A DNA stretch of 64,000 nt from Clostridiales bacterium (lineage in GTDB: Bacteria; Bacillota; Clostridia; Christensenellales; UBA1242), in assembly GCA_003522085.1 (NCBI GenBank), contig DPGI01000004.1, forward strand, positions 1-64,000, written 5' to 3'. The translations under genes and the position numbers were made by a program. The notes beneath the pieces were generated by a model. It saw only the letters and a list, made by a program, of their open reading frames with translations, made no database searches and was not told the DNA's origin. This document shows, one piece after another, positions 47,115-56,341 of the stretch (positions within the stretch are counted from its first letter, which is position 1; every line of letters starts with the position of its first letter).

Positions 47115-47200
47115 ATGGGCGCGGGAGAGCGAGCGGAGCGAGCGGGGGCGGCGTGAGCCGGCTAAAAATTTTGCGGGCAAAATTTTTGCTCCCGCGCGGT
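47115..47200. repeat. GC-rich palindromic element beside the cassette
   Basis: Outer arms GCGCGGGAG (47119-47127) and CTCCCGCGC (47189-47197). Inner near-continuous hairpin AAAAATTTTGC/GCAAAATTTTT (47164-47187). Direct 9-base repeats GAGCGAGCG and a CGGC/GCCG hairpin lie between. The composition is unlike the AT-rich surroundings; it could be a REP-like or MITE-like repeat or a site for a DNA-binding protein. Confidence 0.6.
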
Positions 47201-47299
47201 GTGGAGAGAAATGCAAAAAAATATTAGAAAACAGGCGAAATCATTTGCGTTAGGAAGGCGAAAATGATAAAATTTTGTCTGAAATAAAGGGCTTTGATT

Positions 47300-48001
47300 A
47301 TGGAAGAAAAGAAGAATATGCATGCAGGGCACAGACAAAGGTTGCTTGAAACTATTCTTGACGCAGGTCTAGATAAGGTCAGCAATGTTCAAGCATTAGA
47401 ATTTATTTTAACATATGTAATCCCTCGTTGCGACACAAATGAACTTGCTCATCGTTTGCTGGACAAGTTTGGAACAGCGGCAGATGTTTTGAATGCAGAT
47501 TGGGAATATGTGGCAGAAGTTGAAGGCATGGGTGAAACTTCAGCAAAGAAGCTTCATCTGTTTGTTGAAATTTTTGATTACTACACAGAACAACAACTTG
47601 CGAAACGTTATGTATTTGAATATCGCAGTGATATTTCTGATTTCTTTGAAGAGCTTTTACGTTTTAAACCAGTTGAAACAACATATATAGTCGGCATTGA
47701 TGCTTCGAATCGTGTTAGATCAAAGATTAAACTTGGCACTGGTGGAATTAACAGTGTTGGGGTTAGCACACATCAAATTGCAAAGTTTGTAACTAGTTCG
47801 AAGCCTACATACATCTTTCTTGCTCACAATCATCCAGGCGGCAAGGCTTTGCCATCTCAACAAGATGTAGAAGGGACGGCAGTTGTTCGCACTTTGCTTA
47901 GCAGTTTGAATGTGCCATTAGCCGATCATATAATTGTTGGTATTGACGGCGTTTACAGTATGGAGCACGAAACATATTTTAGAGAATTTAGGACCAATTA
48001 A
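47300..48001 (+). CDS. radC: RadC-family JAB-domain protein
   Basis: 233 residues from ATG 47300 (a TTG at 47294 also opens the frame; AAGGG lies before). Helix-hairpin-helix-like N terminus (AEVEGMGETSAKKLH), then a JAB/MPN domain with the metal motif HNHPGG followed by Asp (SQQD) near residue 195. The function of RadC (UPF0758) proteins is unsettled despite the name; some travel with mobile elements. It is not a recombinase, so it is not an obvious driver of the adjacent inversion. It ends convergent with, and 4 bases into, the next minus-strand gene. Confidence 0.9.
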   Translation: MEEKKNMHAGHRQRLLETILDAGLDKVSNVQALEFILTYVIPRCDTNELAHRLLDKFGTAADVLNADWEYVAEVEGMGETSAKKLHLFVEIFDYYTEQQLAKRYVFEYRSDISDFFEELLRFKPVETTYIVGIDASNRVRSKIKLGTGGINSVGVSTHQIAKFVTSSKPTYIFLAHNHPGGKALPSQQDVEGTAVVRTLLSSLNVPLADHIIVGIDGVYSMEHETYFREFRTN

Positions 48002-48360
48002 ATTTTTATAAATTTTGCAATAATTGAACCTAAAAGACCACCTATCATTGAAAAAACAGCGATAAAAATTAGCAAAAGCCAATATTTTGGCTTTTCTTTT
48101 TTGTTTTTTTCTTCCTTTTCAGTTATTTGGTTTCCTATTGGCAAAACGCATAAACAATAAACGTTTTCATCGTCGTATTTTACATGTATGCATTCGCTTC
48201 TTTCTAAATATGTGATAATATGGTCAAGATTTTCTTCATCGACTCGATATTTTGCGGGCATGGCAGATATAATGTCACTTTTGTCGATCACTTTGTATCC
48301 TGAACCATGACACTCTTTTTGTAATATCTTTAATATTATGGTTGATTTTAAGTCTAGCAT
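47998..48360 (-). CDS. Small winged-helix-like protein with membrane tail
   Basis: 120 residues. The N-terminal roughly 75 residues look like a winged helix (STIILKILQKE, DKSDIISAMPAKYRVDEENL, then IITYLERSECIHVKY), followed by a Lys/Glu linker (KEEKNKKEKPK) and one C-terminal membrane helix (residues about 93-115). It shares layout and spaced residues with the protein at 49204-49563, so the two are paralogues. Function unknown; possibly a membrane-tethered DNA-binding or adaptor protein. Confidence 0.65.
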   Translation of the reverse strand: MLDLKSTIILKILQKECHGSGYKVIDKSDIISAMPAKYRVDEENLDHIITYLERSECIHVKYDDENVYCLCVLPIGNQITEKEEKNKKEKPKYWLLLIFIAVFSMIGGLLGSIIAKFIKI

Positions 48361-48449
48361 AGTTTACTATTTGTATTTTTAACTGAATAATGCATGAAAG
48401 CAATATCAGTTTAAAAATCGACAAAGTTAGACAAAAATAAAATTTGCTA

Positions 48450-48479
48450 TTGACTTAGGGTGCCGTATTGTGGTAAAAT
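48450..48479 (+). promoter_or_regulatory. Promoter of the 48504 gene
   Basis: TTGACT (48450-48455), 18-base spacer, TAAAAT (48474-48479), then AGAGGGGAAG before ATG 48504. Confidence 0.7.
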
Positions 48480-48503
48480 ATTATTAACAAAGAGGGGAAG
48501 TAA

Positions 48504-49136
48504 ATGATGAACAAAAATTGGGCTAAAGAAAGAGCTGATGGAAAAGTTATAGTTCCAGAAGAATACGAAGACATGCCTCAAGAATGGCTTGAATCATTTG
48601 GTTATATTAGAAAGGAAGACATCAAAATTACTGATTATGATGAAGAGTTGGCACAATGTCTTAGCGAACTTATTGAAGTTCCATTTGAAGATTTGAAACC
48701 ATATCTTGCAGATAATATAAATAAAATTTTTATCAACGGCAATGAATTTAAAGCCGTTTTTGAGGAAGCTAAAAACAATTACGCACAAGCGTTAAACGAA
48801 AATAATAAATTGGTTAGATTGTTTACAGAGTCTTTTGCTCCAAAGTATTATTATGAATCGCAATTAAAGTTTATTTTTGAAGCAATGAGAGATAAAGAAG
48901 CGATGAGCCGTCAATTTAGATGGGCAGACGAAAAATTGGATAAATTGTTTGATAACAGATCTTGCGGATACAGTGTTTCAAACTCTGATATTGATGAAGC
49001 AAATGACGAATATGAATATTACCATAATAAATTGCAAGAAGCAAATCAATATCACAAAGAATTAAGACAAAAGATGGCAGAGATGGCTTGTCCAGAACTT
49101 GTTGCAAAAAAAGGCGACGGAGAGGTATCGCTTTAA
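48504..49136 (+). CDS. Cytoplasmic helical protein, unknown
   Basis: 210 residues, no signal peptide or membrane segment. Predominantly charged and helical, with a probable coiled coil in the last 60 residues (SDIDEANDEYEYYHNKLQ). A PQEWLESFGYI segment lies near the start. No family recognised. It has a clear ribosome site (GAGGGGAAG) and its own promoter and terminator; it lies between the two paralogous winged-helix/membrane proteins, which may hint at a shared function. Confidence 0.7.
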   Translation: MMNKNWAKERADGKVIVPEEYEDMPQEWLESFGYIRKEDIKITDYDEELAQCLSELIEVPFEDLKPYLADNINKIFINGNEFKAVFEEAKNNYAQALNENNKLVRLFTESFAPKYYYESQLKFIFEAMRDKEAMSRQFRWADEKLDKLFDNRSCGYSVSNSDIDEANDEYEYYHNKLQEANQYHKELRQKMAEMACPELVAKKGDGEVSL

Positions 49137-49163
49137 TAGGTGTCTAAAATAAAGAAAAAATGG

Positions 49164-49205
49164 AAAAAAAAGAGTAGCCGAACAAAGGAGCGGCACTCTT
49201 TTTTT
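49164..49205 (+). terminator. Terminator overlapping next start codon
   Basis: AAAAAAAAGAGT-AGCCG pairs with CGGC-ACTCTTTTTTT. The T run runs into the TTG start codon of the next gene at 49204. Confidence 0.7.
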
Positions 49206-49563
49206 GACGAGAAAAGAAAGGTCAGTTTTATTATATCTTTGCAAGGTTTGCCCTAAAAAACGGACATGCCTAATTTCTCCAAGTGACGTTTCGGCGGCGT
49301 TATCAAAAAAGTTTGTGCTTTCTATTGCCGAACTTGATGAAATTATGACAGTGCTTTCTGATGAAAACTATATTGATTTTGTTGTTTCTGAAAGCAAAAT
49401 GGGGTATTATTATTGTGTAACATTAAAAAAGAAAGGACAGACATTTGTCATAGACTCAAAAAGTCGAAGGCGAAATTTTGGTTTGCTTGTATTGCGCAGT
49501 TTGTTTTTGGCGACAGTCAGTTTTATTTTCGGGCTTGTGCTGAAAACTATTTTCAAAGGATAA
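49204..49563 (+). CDS. Small winged-helix-like protein with membrane tail, paralogue
   Basis: 119 residues from TTG 49204. N-terminal winged-helix-like region (RSVLLYLCKV, SPSDVSAALSKKFVLSIAEL, IMTVLSDENYIDFVV), basic linker (DSKSRRRNFG), one C-terminal membrane helix. The start is supported by alignment with the paralogue at 47998-48360, since no better start exists; there is no Shine-Dalgarno, and the codon sits at the end of a terminator. A few bases separate it from uvrB, so it may belong to the uvrB-uvrA operon. Confidence 0.6.
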   Translation: MTRKERSVLLYLCKVCPKKRTCLISPSDVSAALSKKFVLSIAELDEIMTVLSDENYIDFVVSESKMGYYYCVTLKKKGQTFVIDSKSRRRNFGLLVLRSLFLATVSFIFGLVLKTIFKG

Positions 49564-49566
49564 AGA

Positions 49567-51525
49567 ATGGATAAGTTTGTATTGCACGCACCTTTTAAAG
49601 CGTCTGGCGATCAGCCGCAAGCTATTGATAAGCTTGTGGAAGGGTTTAACGAGGGCTTAAAAGAACAAGTGCTGTTGGGAGTTACGGGAAGTGGGAAGAC
49701 TTTCACAATGGCAAACATAATTGCCAAATTAAACAGACCAACGCTTGTTATTGCTCACAACAAAACGCTTGCGGCACAACTTTGCAATGAATTTAGAGAG
49801 TTTTTCCCTGAAAATCGAGTGGAATATTTTGTTTCATATTACGACTATTATCAGCCAGAAGCGTATATCGTTCCGACCGATACCTACATTGAAAAAGATA
49901 TGGCAATCAATGACGAAATTGATAAGCTTCGCTCTTCTGCCACATCATCTTTGCTCGAAAGAAAAGATGTGATTGTTGTAGCGTCGGTTTCGTGCATATA
50001 TGGCTTGGGCAGCCCAGAAGAATATTACAATTTGCACTTATCGCTTAGAAAGGGTGACATCGTTGATCGCGATGAAATCATGAAGCGTTTGATTGACATT
50101 CAATACACCAGAAATGAGATGGATTTTAAGCGTTCGACGTTTAGGGCGAAAGGCGACACATTGGATATTTTTCCTGCAAACCAATCAGAAATGGCGCTTA
50201 GAGTGCGTTTTTTTGGCGATGAAATTGAAAAAATGTTTGAATTTGATCCAATTACTGGAAATATGTTAAACGAAGTTGGCTATGCTGCGATTTATCCTGC
50301 GACTCATTATGCAGTCGGAAACGAACGCTTGAAAAGAGCGATTGCAGAGATTACTGAAGATCGTGAAAAGGCGATTAAAAAGTTTAATGATGAAGGGAAA
50401 CCACTCGAAGCTGAACGCATCGGGCAGCGTGTGGCATATGACCTTGAAATGATGCAAGAACTTGGATATTGCAACGGCATTGAAAATTATTCGCGATACT
50501 TTGACGGGCGAAAGCCTGGCGAGCCACCATTCACTTTGATGGATTATTTTCCACGTGGGTTTTTAACAATTATTGACGAAAGCCATATGACTCTGCCACA
50601 GGTTAGAGCGATGTATAACGGCGACAAGGCGCGCAAAGATAATTTGATTGAATTTGGGTTCCGCCTTGAAGCGGCGCGCGACAACAGACCACTTAAATTT
50701 GACGAATTTAACGAACGCTTGGGACAGACTTTGTATGTATCGGCGACTCCAGCGCCATACGAACTTTCTAGGGCGGGGCAGGTTGTTGAACAGTTGCTTA
50801 GACCTACTGGGCTGCTTGATCCGACAATTGAAGTGCGACCTTCAAAAGGTCAGATTGATGATTTGATTTCAGAAATAAACGCCACAATCGCGCGAGGCGC
50901 TCGTGTGCTTGTAACCACTCTGACAAAGAAAATGGCTGAAAGTTTGACGACTTATCTTGGTGACCGCAAAATTAAAGTTAAATATTTGCATTCTGAAATT
51001 GACACCATGGAGCGTGTCGAAATTATCAACGGGCTTCGAAATGGCGAATTTGATGTGCTTGTAGGAATCAACTTGCTTAGGGAAGGTCTTGATATGCCGG
51101 AAGTTGAATTAGTTGCGATTTTAGATGCCGACAAAGAAGGATTCTTGCGCAGCGAAGGAGCGTTGATTCAAACAATCGGAAGAGTTGCGCGAAATGAAAA
51201 CGGCAGAGCGATTATGTATGCTGATGAAATCACCGATTCGATGAGACGTGCGATTGACGAAACGGCAAGGCGTCGCGAGATACAAAATCAATACAACAAA
51301 GAGCACGGAATAACTCCAAAAACAATTAAAAAGAATGTTAAAAACACTCTTGAAATCACCAAAAAGGTGACAGCTGATGAAATTAAAAAGAAAGATATTC
51401 CGGCTGAAATTGAGCGCTTAACAAGCATGATGAAGCTTGCTTCCAATTCGCTTGATTTTGAAAGAGCGATTGAAATTCGAAATAAAATACTAGTTTTAAA
51501 GAAAAAATTAGGCAAAAAAGATTAA
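49567..51525 (+). CDS. uvrB: Excinuclease ABC subunit B
   Basis: 652 residues. Walker A LLGVTGSGKTFT near residue 38; beta-hairpin region YYDYYQPEAYIV near 93; helicase motifs DESH and QTIGRVARN; C-terminal UVR motif (ERLTSMMKLASNSLDFERAI) that contacts UvrC. UvrB verifies DNA damage in nucleotide excision repair. It is 13 bases upstream of uvrA in one operon. Confidence 0.97.
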   Translation: MDKFVLHAPFKASGDQPQAIDKLVEGFNEGLKEQVLLGVTGSGKTFTMANIIAKLNRPTLVIAHNKTLAAQLCNEFREFFPENRVEYFVSYYDYYQPEAYIVPTDTYIEKDMAINDEIDKLRSSATSSLLERKDVIVVASVSCIYGLGSPEEYYNLHLSLRKGDIVDRDEIMKRLIDIQYTRNEMDFKRSTFRAKGDTLDIFPANQSEMALRVRFFGDEIEKMFEFDPITGNMLNEVGYAAIYPATHYAVGNERLKRAIAEITEDREKAIKKFNDEGKPLEAERIGQRVAYDLEMMQELGYCNGIENYSRYFDGRKPGEPPFTLMDYFPRGFLTIIDESHMTLPQVRAMYNGDKARKDNLIEFGFRLEAARDNRPLKFDEFNERLGQTLYVSATPAPYELSRAGQVVEQLLRPTGLLDPTIEVRPSKGQIDDLISEINATIARGARVLVTTLTKKMAESLTTYLGDRKIKVKYLHSEIDTMERVEIINGLRNGEFDVLVGINLLREGLDMPEVELVAILDADKEGFLRSEGALIQTIGRVARNENGRAIMYADEITDSMRRAIDETARRREIQNQYNKEHGITPKTIKKNVKNTLEITKKVTADEIKKKDIPAEIERLTSMMKLASNSLDFERAIEIRNKILVLKKKLGKKD

Positions 51526-51538
51526 AAAGGCAGAAATT

Positions 51539-54373
51539 ATGGAAGAAAACATTACAATCGTGGGGGCGAAGGAAAATAATTTAAAAAACATCAACCTTAC
51601 TCTTCCACGTGAAAAATTGATCGTGTTTACTGGTGTGAGCGGGTCGGGGAAGACGTCGCTTGCTTTTGGCACGATTTTCGCTGAGGGACAACGACGATAT
51701 ATTGAAAGTCTTTCTTCTTATGCACGCATGTTTTTAGGTCAGGCGCAAAAGCCAGATGTCGAATCGATCGACGGGCTGTCGCCTGCGATTTCGATAGACC
51801 AAAAAACAACCAACCACAACCCTCGCTCTACTGTGGGCACAGTTACTGAAATTTACGATTATTTAAGATTGCTGTTTGCGCGTGTTGGCACGGCATACTG
51901 TCCGCATTGTCATAAAGCAATTTCACGCCAAACTATCGATCAAATTGTTGAAGATGTGATGACTCGACCAGCGGGAACGAAGCTCACCATTCTCAGCCCT
52001 GTTGTAAGAAAAGAGAAAGGTGCGTTTGCAAAACTTTTTGAAAACTTGAAAAAGAGCGGATATGTGCGTGTCGAAGTTGACGGAAGCATGTATACACTTG
52101 ATGAACAAATCGAACTTGACAAAAACATAAAGCACGAAATCAAGGTTGTTATCGACCGTATTGTTTTAAAAGAAGGAATTGAAGGGCGTTTAAACGAAAG
52201 TTTGGAAGCCGCTTTAAAACTTACTGATGGGCTTGCGATTGTTTCGTTTGATGACCAAGAAGAACTTTATTCAACAAATTATTCTTGCCCAACTTGTGGC
52301 TGGACTCTTGAAGAAATCACTCCAAGGCTCTTTTCGTTTAATGCACCTTTCGGGGCTTGTCCAAATTGTTCGGGTCTTGGCGAAATTGCTGACATTGATG
52401 AAAGTATTGTGCTTAAAAATTCGCATTTGTCGGTTGAGCAGGGTGCTTTCAATTTGACAGGTTGGAGATATGAAGAAGGCAGCATGGCGAAACTTTATTT
52501 CGACGCGCTCAGCAATAAATATGATATTCCACTAAATGTTCCTGTTAAATATTTGCCTAAAAAGGCGATTGACATATTCTTGTATGGCAATGGTGGCGAA
52601 AAGATGGATATCTTTGGCGACCAATATCGCAACAAAATGGCAGAGCGATGGAGAGGAAATCATGCGCTCAGTTTTGAAGGGCTTGTAAACAATTTAAAAC
52701 GCAGATTAGCAGAAACAAAAAGCGAATTTATGCGCTTTGAAATCGGCAAGTTTTTGCGCAATCAAACATGTAAAGTTTGCGGAGGAAAACGTTTAAATGA
52801 ATCCGCACTTGCGATTAAAATTGACGGTAAAGACATAATTGACATGTGCGATATGCCAGTTAGTGAATTGTTGCCTTATATGCAAAACATCAAATTGCCT
52901 AAATATAAAATGGTGATTGCAGAAAGCATTTTAAAAGAAGTTGTCGCACGTTTAAAATTCCTTTCTGATGTTGGACTGGGATATTTGACTCTTTCACGTT
53001 CGGCTGAAAGTTTGTCGGGCGGTGAGTCTCAAAGAATTAGACTTGCCACACAAATTGGCTCGGGACTTGTTGGCGTACTTTACATTTTGGATGAGCCTAG
53101 CATTGGGCTGCATCAGAGAGACAACGAAAAACTGCTTGCAACGCTTAAAAATCTTCGCGATTTAGGAAACACGTTGATTGTTGTAGAACACGACGAAGAC
53201 ACAATGCGCGCGGCTGATTGGCTTGTTGACGTTGGGCCTTATGCTGGCGTTCACGGCGGAGAGATTGTGGCTAGTGGTCCGGTTGAAGAGGTAATGAAAA
53301 ATCCAAATTCAATCACTGCTAAATTTTTGCGCGGAGAAGAAAAAATCGCTATTCCTACTTCACGCCGAAAACCAAGTGGCTATATAACAGTTACGGGCGC
53401 TGCTCAAAACAACTTGAAAAAGATGAATGTTAAAATTCCGCTTGGCGTGTTTACTGCTGTTACTGGCGTGTCGGGCAGTGGAAAGTCTAGCCTTGTCAAC
53501 GGCGTGCTTTATCCACACTTGTCAAATTTACTTAATGGCAGCCACATCGAAGAAGGAAAATTCGCAAAGATTGAAGGAGTCGAACAACTTGATAAAGTTA
53601 TTTGCATCGACCAAGCACCAATCGGCAGAACGCCTCGAAGCAACCCAGCTACCTACACGGGATTGTTCACTCCAATTAGAGAACTGTTTGCAGCGACGGC
53701 TGATGCAAAGATGCGTGGCTATACTTCAAGCAGATTTTCATTCAATGTAAAAGGTGGACGATGCGAGGCGTGTGATGGCGCGGGCGTAAAAGAAATCGAA
53801 ATGTATTTTTTACCAGACATTACTGTTCCTTGCGAAGTGTGTAAGGGAAAACGCTATAACCATGAAACGCTTGAAGTCAAATACAAGGGCAAGACTATTT
53901 CAGAAGTGCTTGACATGACAGTTGAAGAAGCATTGAAGTTTTTTGAAAATATTCCAACAATCAAAAACAAATTGCAGGCGCTTTATGATGTTGGTTTGTC
54001 ATATATTAAACTTGGACAGCCCGCAACCGAACTTTCGGGCGGTGAAGCGCAGAGGGTTAAACTTGCAACCGAACTTTCAAAACGAGAGACAGGCAAAACG
54101 TTTTATATTCTTGACGAGCCAACTACTGGACTGCATATGTATGACGTTAAAAAACTTGTTGCTATTCTTGACAGGTTGGTTGGCAACGGAAACAGCGTTG
54201 TAGTGATCGAACACAATTTGGACGTAATTAAATGCGCAGATCAAATTATTGATTTGGGGCCAGAAGGCGGCTCGGGCGGAGGCGAAGTTGTTGCCACAGG
54301 AACGCCTGAAGAAGTTGCAAAAAATGAAAAATCATGGACAGGAAAATTTCTTAAAAATGTATTAAAACAATAA
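51539..54373 (+). CDS. uvrA: Excinuclease ABC subunit A
   Basis: 944 residues. Two ABC ATPase modules: Walker A GVSGSGKTSLAF near residue 32 and GVSGSGKSSLVN near 643, with signature LSGGESQRIRLA and LSGGEAQRVKLA and matching ILDEP boxes. Zinc sites are seen at CPHCHK near 120, CPTC...CPNC near 255-275, and CEACDGAG...CEVCKG near 745. It locates helix-distorting lesions and loads UvrB. Mfd, encoded in the same window, feeds the same pathway. Confidence 0.97.
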   Translation: MEENITIVGAKENNLKNINLTLPREKLIVFTGVSGSGKTSLAFGTIFAEGQRRYIESLSSYARMFLGQAQKPDVESIDGLSPAISIDQKTTNHNPRSTVGTVTEIYDYLRLLFARVGTAYCPHCHKAISRQTIDQIVEDVMTRPAGTKLTILSPVVRKEKGAFAKLFENLKKSGYVRVEVDGSMYTLDEQIELDKNIKHEIKVVIDRIVLKEGIEGRLNESLEAALKLTDGLAIVSFDDQEELYSTNYSCPTCGWTLEEITPRLFSFNAPFGACPNCSGLGEIADIDESIVLKNSHLSVEQGAFNLTGWRYEEGSMAKLYFDALSNKYDIPLNVPVKYLPKKAIDIFLYGNGGEKMDIFGDQYRNKMAERWRGNHALSFEGLVNNLKRRLAETKSEFMRFEIGKFLRNQTCKVCGGKRLNESALAIKIDGKDIIDMCDMPVSELLPYMQNIKLPKYKMVIAESILKEVVARLKFLSDVGLGYLTLSRSAESLSGGESQRIRLATQIGSGLVGVLYILDEPSIGLHQRDNEKLLATLKNLRDLGNTLIVVEHDEDTMRAADWLVDVGPYAGVHGGEIVASGPVEEVMKNPNSITAKFLRGEEKIAIPTSRRKPSGYITVTGAAQNNLKKMNVKIPLGVFTAVTGVSGSGKSSLVNGVLYPHLSNLLNGSHIEEGKFAKIEGVEQLDKVICIDQAPIGRTPRSNPATYTGLFTPIRELFAATADAKMRGYTSSRFSFNVKGGRCEACDGAGVKEIEMYFLPDITVPCEVCKGKRYNHETLEVKYKGKTISEVLDMTVEEALKFFENIPTIKNKLQALYDVGLSYIKLGQPATELSGGEAQRVKLATELSKRETGKTFYILDEPTTGLHMYDVKKLVAILDRLVGNGNSVVVIEHNLDVIKCADQIIDLGPEGGSGGGEVVATGTPEEVAKNEKSWTGKFLKNVLKQ

Positions 54374-54374
54374 A

Positions 54375-54406
54375 AATGGAGCAAAAATGCTTCATTTTTT
54401 GTTTTT
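54375..54406 (+). terminator. uvrA terminator
   Basis: AATGGAGC pairs with GCTTCATT (one G-T pair) and is followed by T-rich sequence, just after the uvrA stop codon. Confidence 0.65.
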
Positions 54407-54408
54407 TC

Positions 54409-54437
54409 TTGCAAAATTATGTGAAAAATGCTAAAAT
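54409..54437 (+). promoter_or_regulatory. Promoter of yycJ-like gene, leaderless type
   Basis: TTGCAA (54409-54414), 17-base spacer, TAAAAT (54432-54437). An ATG begins directly at 54438, but transcription should start at about 54444, where a second ATG lies; this decides the start. Confidence 0.65.
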
Positions 54438-54443
54438 ATGCTC

Positions 54444-55226
54444 ATGCGAATAATATCATTAGCATCGGGCAGCGATGGCAACATGACATATCTTGAAAGC
54501 GAAAAAGTCAAGGTTTTAATTGACATAGGTTTGTCGTGCTCTGAGGCGGTTAAAAGGCTTAGTCTTATCGGTGTTAAACCTTCGCAAATTGATGTAATTT
54601 TGATTACGCACGAGCACAACGACCACATAAAAGGCGTCGATGCTTTTTCATACAAATACGACAAACCTATTTTTGCGCACAAAGACGTGTGGGAAAATAT
54701 GAAATACAAACTTTTAAAAACTCCACCAAAAAACCGCCGCTTTTTTGAGACGGAATCGTTTATGCTGCGCGACATAACTGTTCATGCTGTGCCGCTTAAT
54801 CACGATGTGCCTTGCTTTGGATACGTGTTTGAAAATAATGGCGCGAAGATAAGTATTTTGACAGATGTTGGGCATACTAACGACAGAATACTTGACAGTA
54901 TTCGAGGGAGCCAACTGGTTTACCTTGAAGCAAACTATGACAAGACGATGCTTAGAGAGGGAACAAAATATCCGCTTGCTCTTAAAAACCGCATTGCTGG
55001 TGGACACGGGCATATATCAAATGACGAAAGCGCTATGATTGTTAAAAGTCTTGTCGAAAGTGGCAGTAGACAGATTGTTCTGTCGCACTTAAGCAGAGAA
55101 AACAATTCTCCAAGTCTGGCATACAACTATATTTCAGACAAGCTCAAAAACTGGGGGATCATTGAAGGCGTGCATGTCAAGATTGATGTCGCAACATCGC
55201 AGCCGGGCACATTGTTTAAGCTTTAA
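54444..55226 (+). CDS. yycJ: YycJ/WalJ-type metallo-beta-lactamase-fold protein
   Basis: 260 residues from ATG 54444. Begins IISLASGSDGNMTYLES and carries the metal motif HEHNDH near residue 57, then NHDVPCFGYVFE, DVGH and the final SHLSRENN, all typical of YycJ. In Bacillus yycJ lies in the walRK region just before an HtrA-type protease; the same pair occurs here, without walRK in view. Roles proposed for the family include DNA repair exonuclease activity linked to wall control; the substrate is not known here. Confidence 0.87.
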   Translation: MRIISLASGSDGNMTYLESEKVKVLIDIGLSCSEAVKRLSLIGVKPSQIDVILITHEHNDHIKGVDAFSYKYDKPIFAHKDVWENMKYKLLKTPPKNRRFFETESFMLRDITVHAVPLNHDVPCFGYVFENNGAKISILTDVGHTNDRILDSIRGSQLVYLEANYDKTMLREGTKYPLALKNRIAGGHGHISNDESAMIVKSLVESGSRQIVLSHLSRENNSPSLAYNYISDKLKNWGIIEGVHVKIDVATSQPGTLFKL

Positions 55227-55259
55227 GGTTTCTTCGTGACTCCTAAAAAGGAGAAAATT

Positions 55260-56270
55260 ATGAAGAAACTTTTTTATTGTGCGTGGGCGCTTGCAATGGC
55301 GTCAGTGTTGATGCTGACAGGTTGCGGAAGCAGCGAAGTTGCCGACCAAAGTGTTGACATGAGCGTGCGACGTATAGCAACCGAAAACGCGGCTTCAACA
55401 AGTGATATGCTGGAAGAAGCCAGAAGTGCCGTCGTCGGAATTTCTGTTTCATATCCTGATGGCTATGTCATTGGCAGCGGTGTGGCAATTTCAGACGGCG
55501 GGCTAATTTTAACAAATAATCACGTCGTTGAAGACGGCAAAAAAATCACGCTTTATTATGCAGACAAAACCACAGGACAAGCCAAACTTATGTGGTCTGA
55601 CGCAGGGCTTGACCTTGCCATAATTTCGTCGTCAAAAGTTATTCCATATTTAGGCATCGAAACAAGTGTGCCACAAATCGGAGAAGAAGTTTTTACACTT
55701 GGAACACCGCTTACTCTTGAATTTAAACACACCGTTACGCACGGAATTGTCAGCGCAATAAACAGGACATTAGAGACTGAGACTTCTTCGGGAGTAAGTT
55801 TTTTGCAATCATTGATTCAGCATGACGCGCCAATAAATCCCGGCAATTCTGGCGGCCCGCTTATAAATAGTCAAGGGCAAGTTATCGGGATTAACACTTT
55901 AAAAGCGACAGAAGGTGAAGGGATAGGGTTTGCCATTCCTATTGAAACAGCAAGTTTAGCGGTTGAAAAACTTAAACAAAATCCAAATTACCAGTCCGCA
56001 TATCTTGGAATTTTTGGATTTGACAGCGACATCGCGCTTGCAAATGGTCAAAATCTTTCAAGCCAAGGTGTTTACACGGTTTCAACAGATGGGCCAGCAG
56101 CCAAAGCGGGCATACAAAAAGGTGACTTGGTTGTCAAAGTTGGCGACTATAATATAGATAATTTGCTATCGCTTCGAAAATCGGTTTTTGCATACAACAA
56201 AGGAGACAATGTGCTTGTTAAATTTGTTCGTGATGGGCAGATGAAAGAAGCGCTTGTTACTCTTAAATAA
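55260..56270 (+). CDS. HtrA/DegP-type serine protease lipoprotein
   Basis: 336 residues from ATG 55260 (AAAAGGAGAAAATT upstream; an earlier in-frame GTG lacks a site). Lipobox MLTGC. Trypsin-like protease domain with His near 89 (LTNNHVVED), Asp near 118 (GLDLAII) and Ser near 198 (GNSGGPL), then a C-terminal PDZ domain (GVYTVSTDGPAAKAGIQKGDL). HtrA proteases degrade or refold misfolded exported proteins. Unlike most HtrC/YyxA proteins it is anchored by lipid rather than by a membrane helix. Probably co-transcribed with yycJ. Confidence 0.92.
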   Translation: MKKLFYCAWALAMASVLMLTGCGSSEVADQSVDMSVRRIATENAASTSDMLEEARSAVVGISVSYPDGYVIGSGVAISDGGLILTNNHVVEDGKKITLYYADKTTGQAKLMWSDAGLDLAIISSSKVIPYLGIETSVPQIGEEVFTLGTPLTLEFKHTVTHGIVSAINRTLETETSSGVSFLQSLIQHDAPINPGNSGGPLINSQGQVIGINTLKATEGEGIGFAIPIETASLAVEKLKQNPNYQSAYLGIFGFDSDIALANGQNLSSQGVYTVSTDGPAAKAGIQKGDLVVKVGDYNIDNLLSLRKSVFAYNKGDNVLVKFVRDGQMKEALVTLK

Positions 56271-56341
56271 TTGTCAAAAAAACAGCTTTAAAACAGCAAT
56301 TTTACGGAAGTGGCGTTTTCCAACTTTTTTTAAATAACATC

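Noticed and set aside
46431..47216. Minus-strand frame of 261 codons as an independent gene starting at its ATG
   Set aside because: The first 34 residues translate the GC-rich hairpin DNA (Arg/Pro/Ser-rich). No ribosome site or promoter is present, and only the part from the inverted repeat onward resembles protein. It is better read as a silent tail cassette.
47300..48001. RadC as the recombinase for the adjacent inversion
   Set aside because: The protein has a JAB metal motif and no serine- or tyrosine-recombinase residues. No invertase is encoded in the window; a distant recombinase or RecA acting on the 97-bp repeats is more likely.
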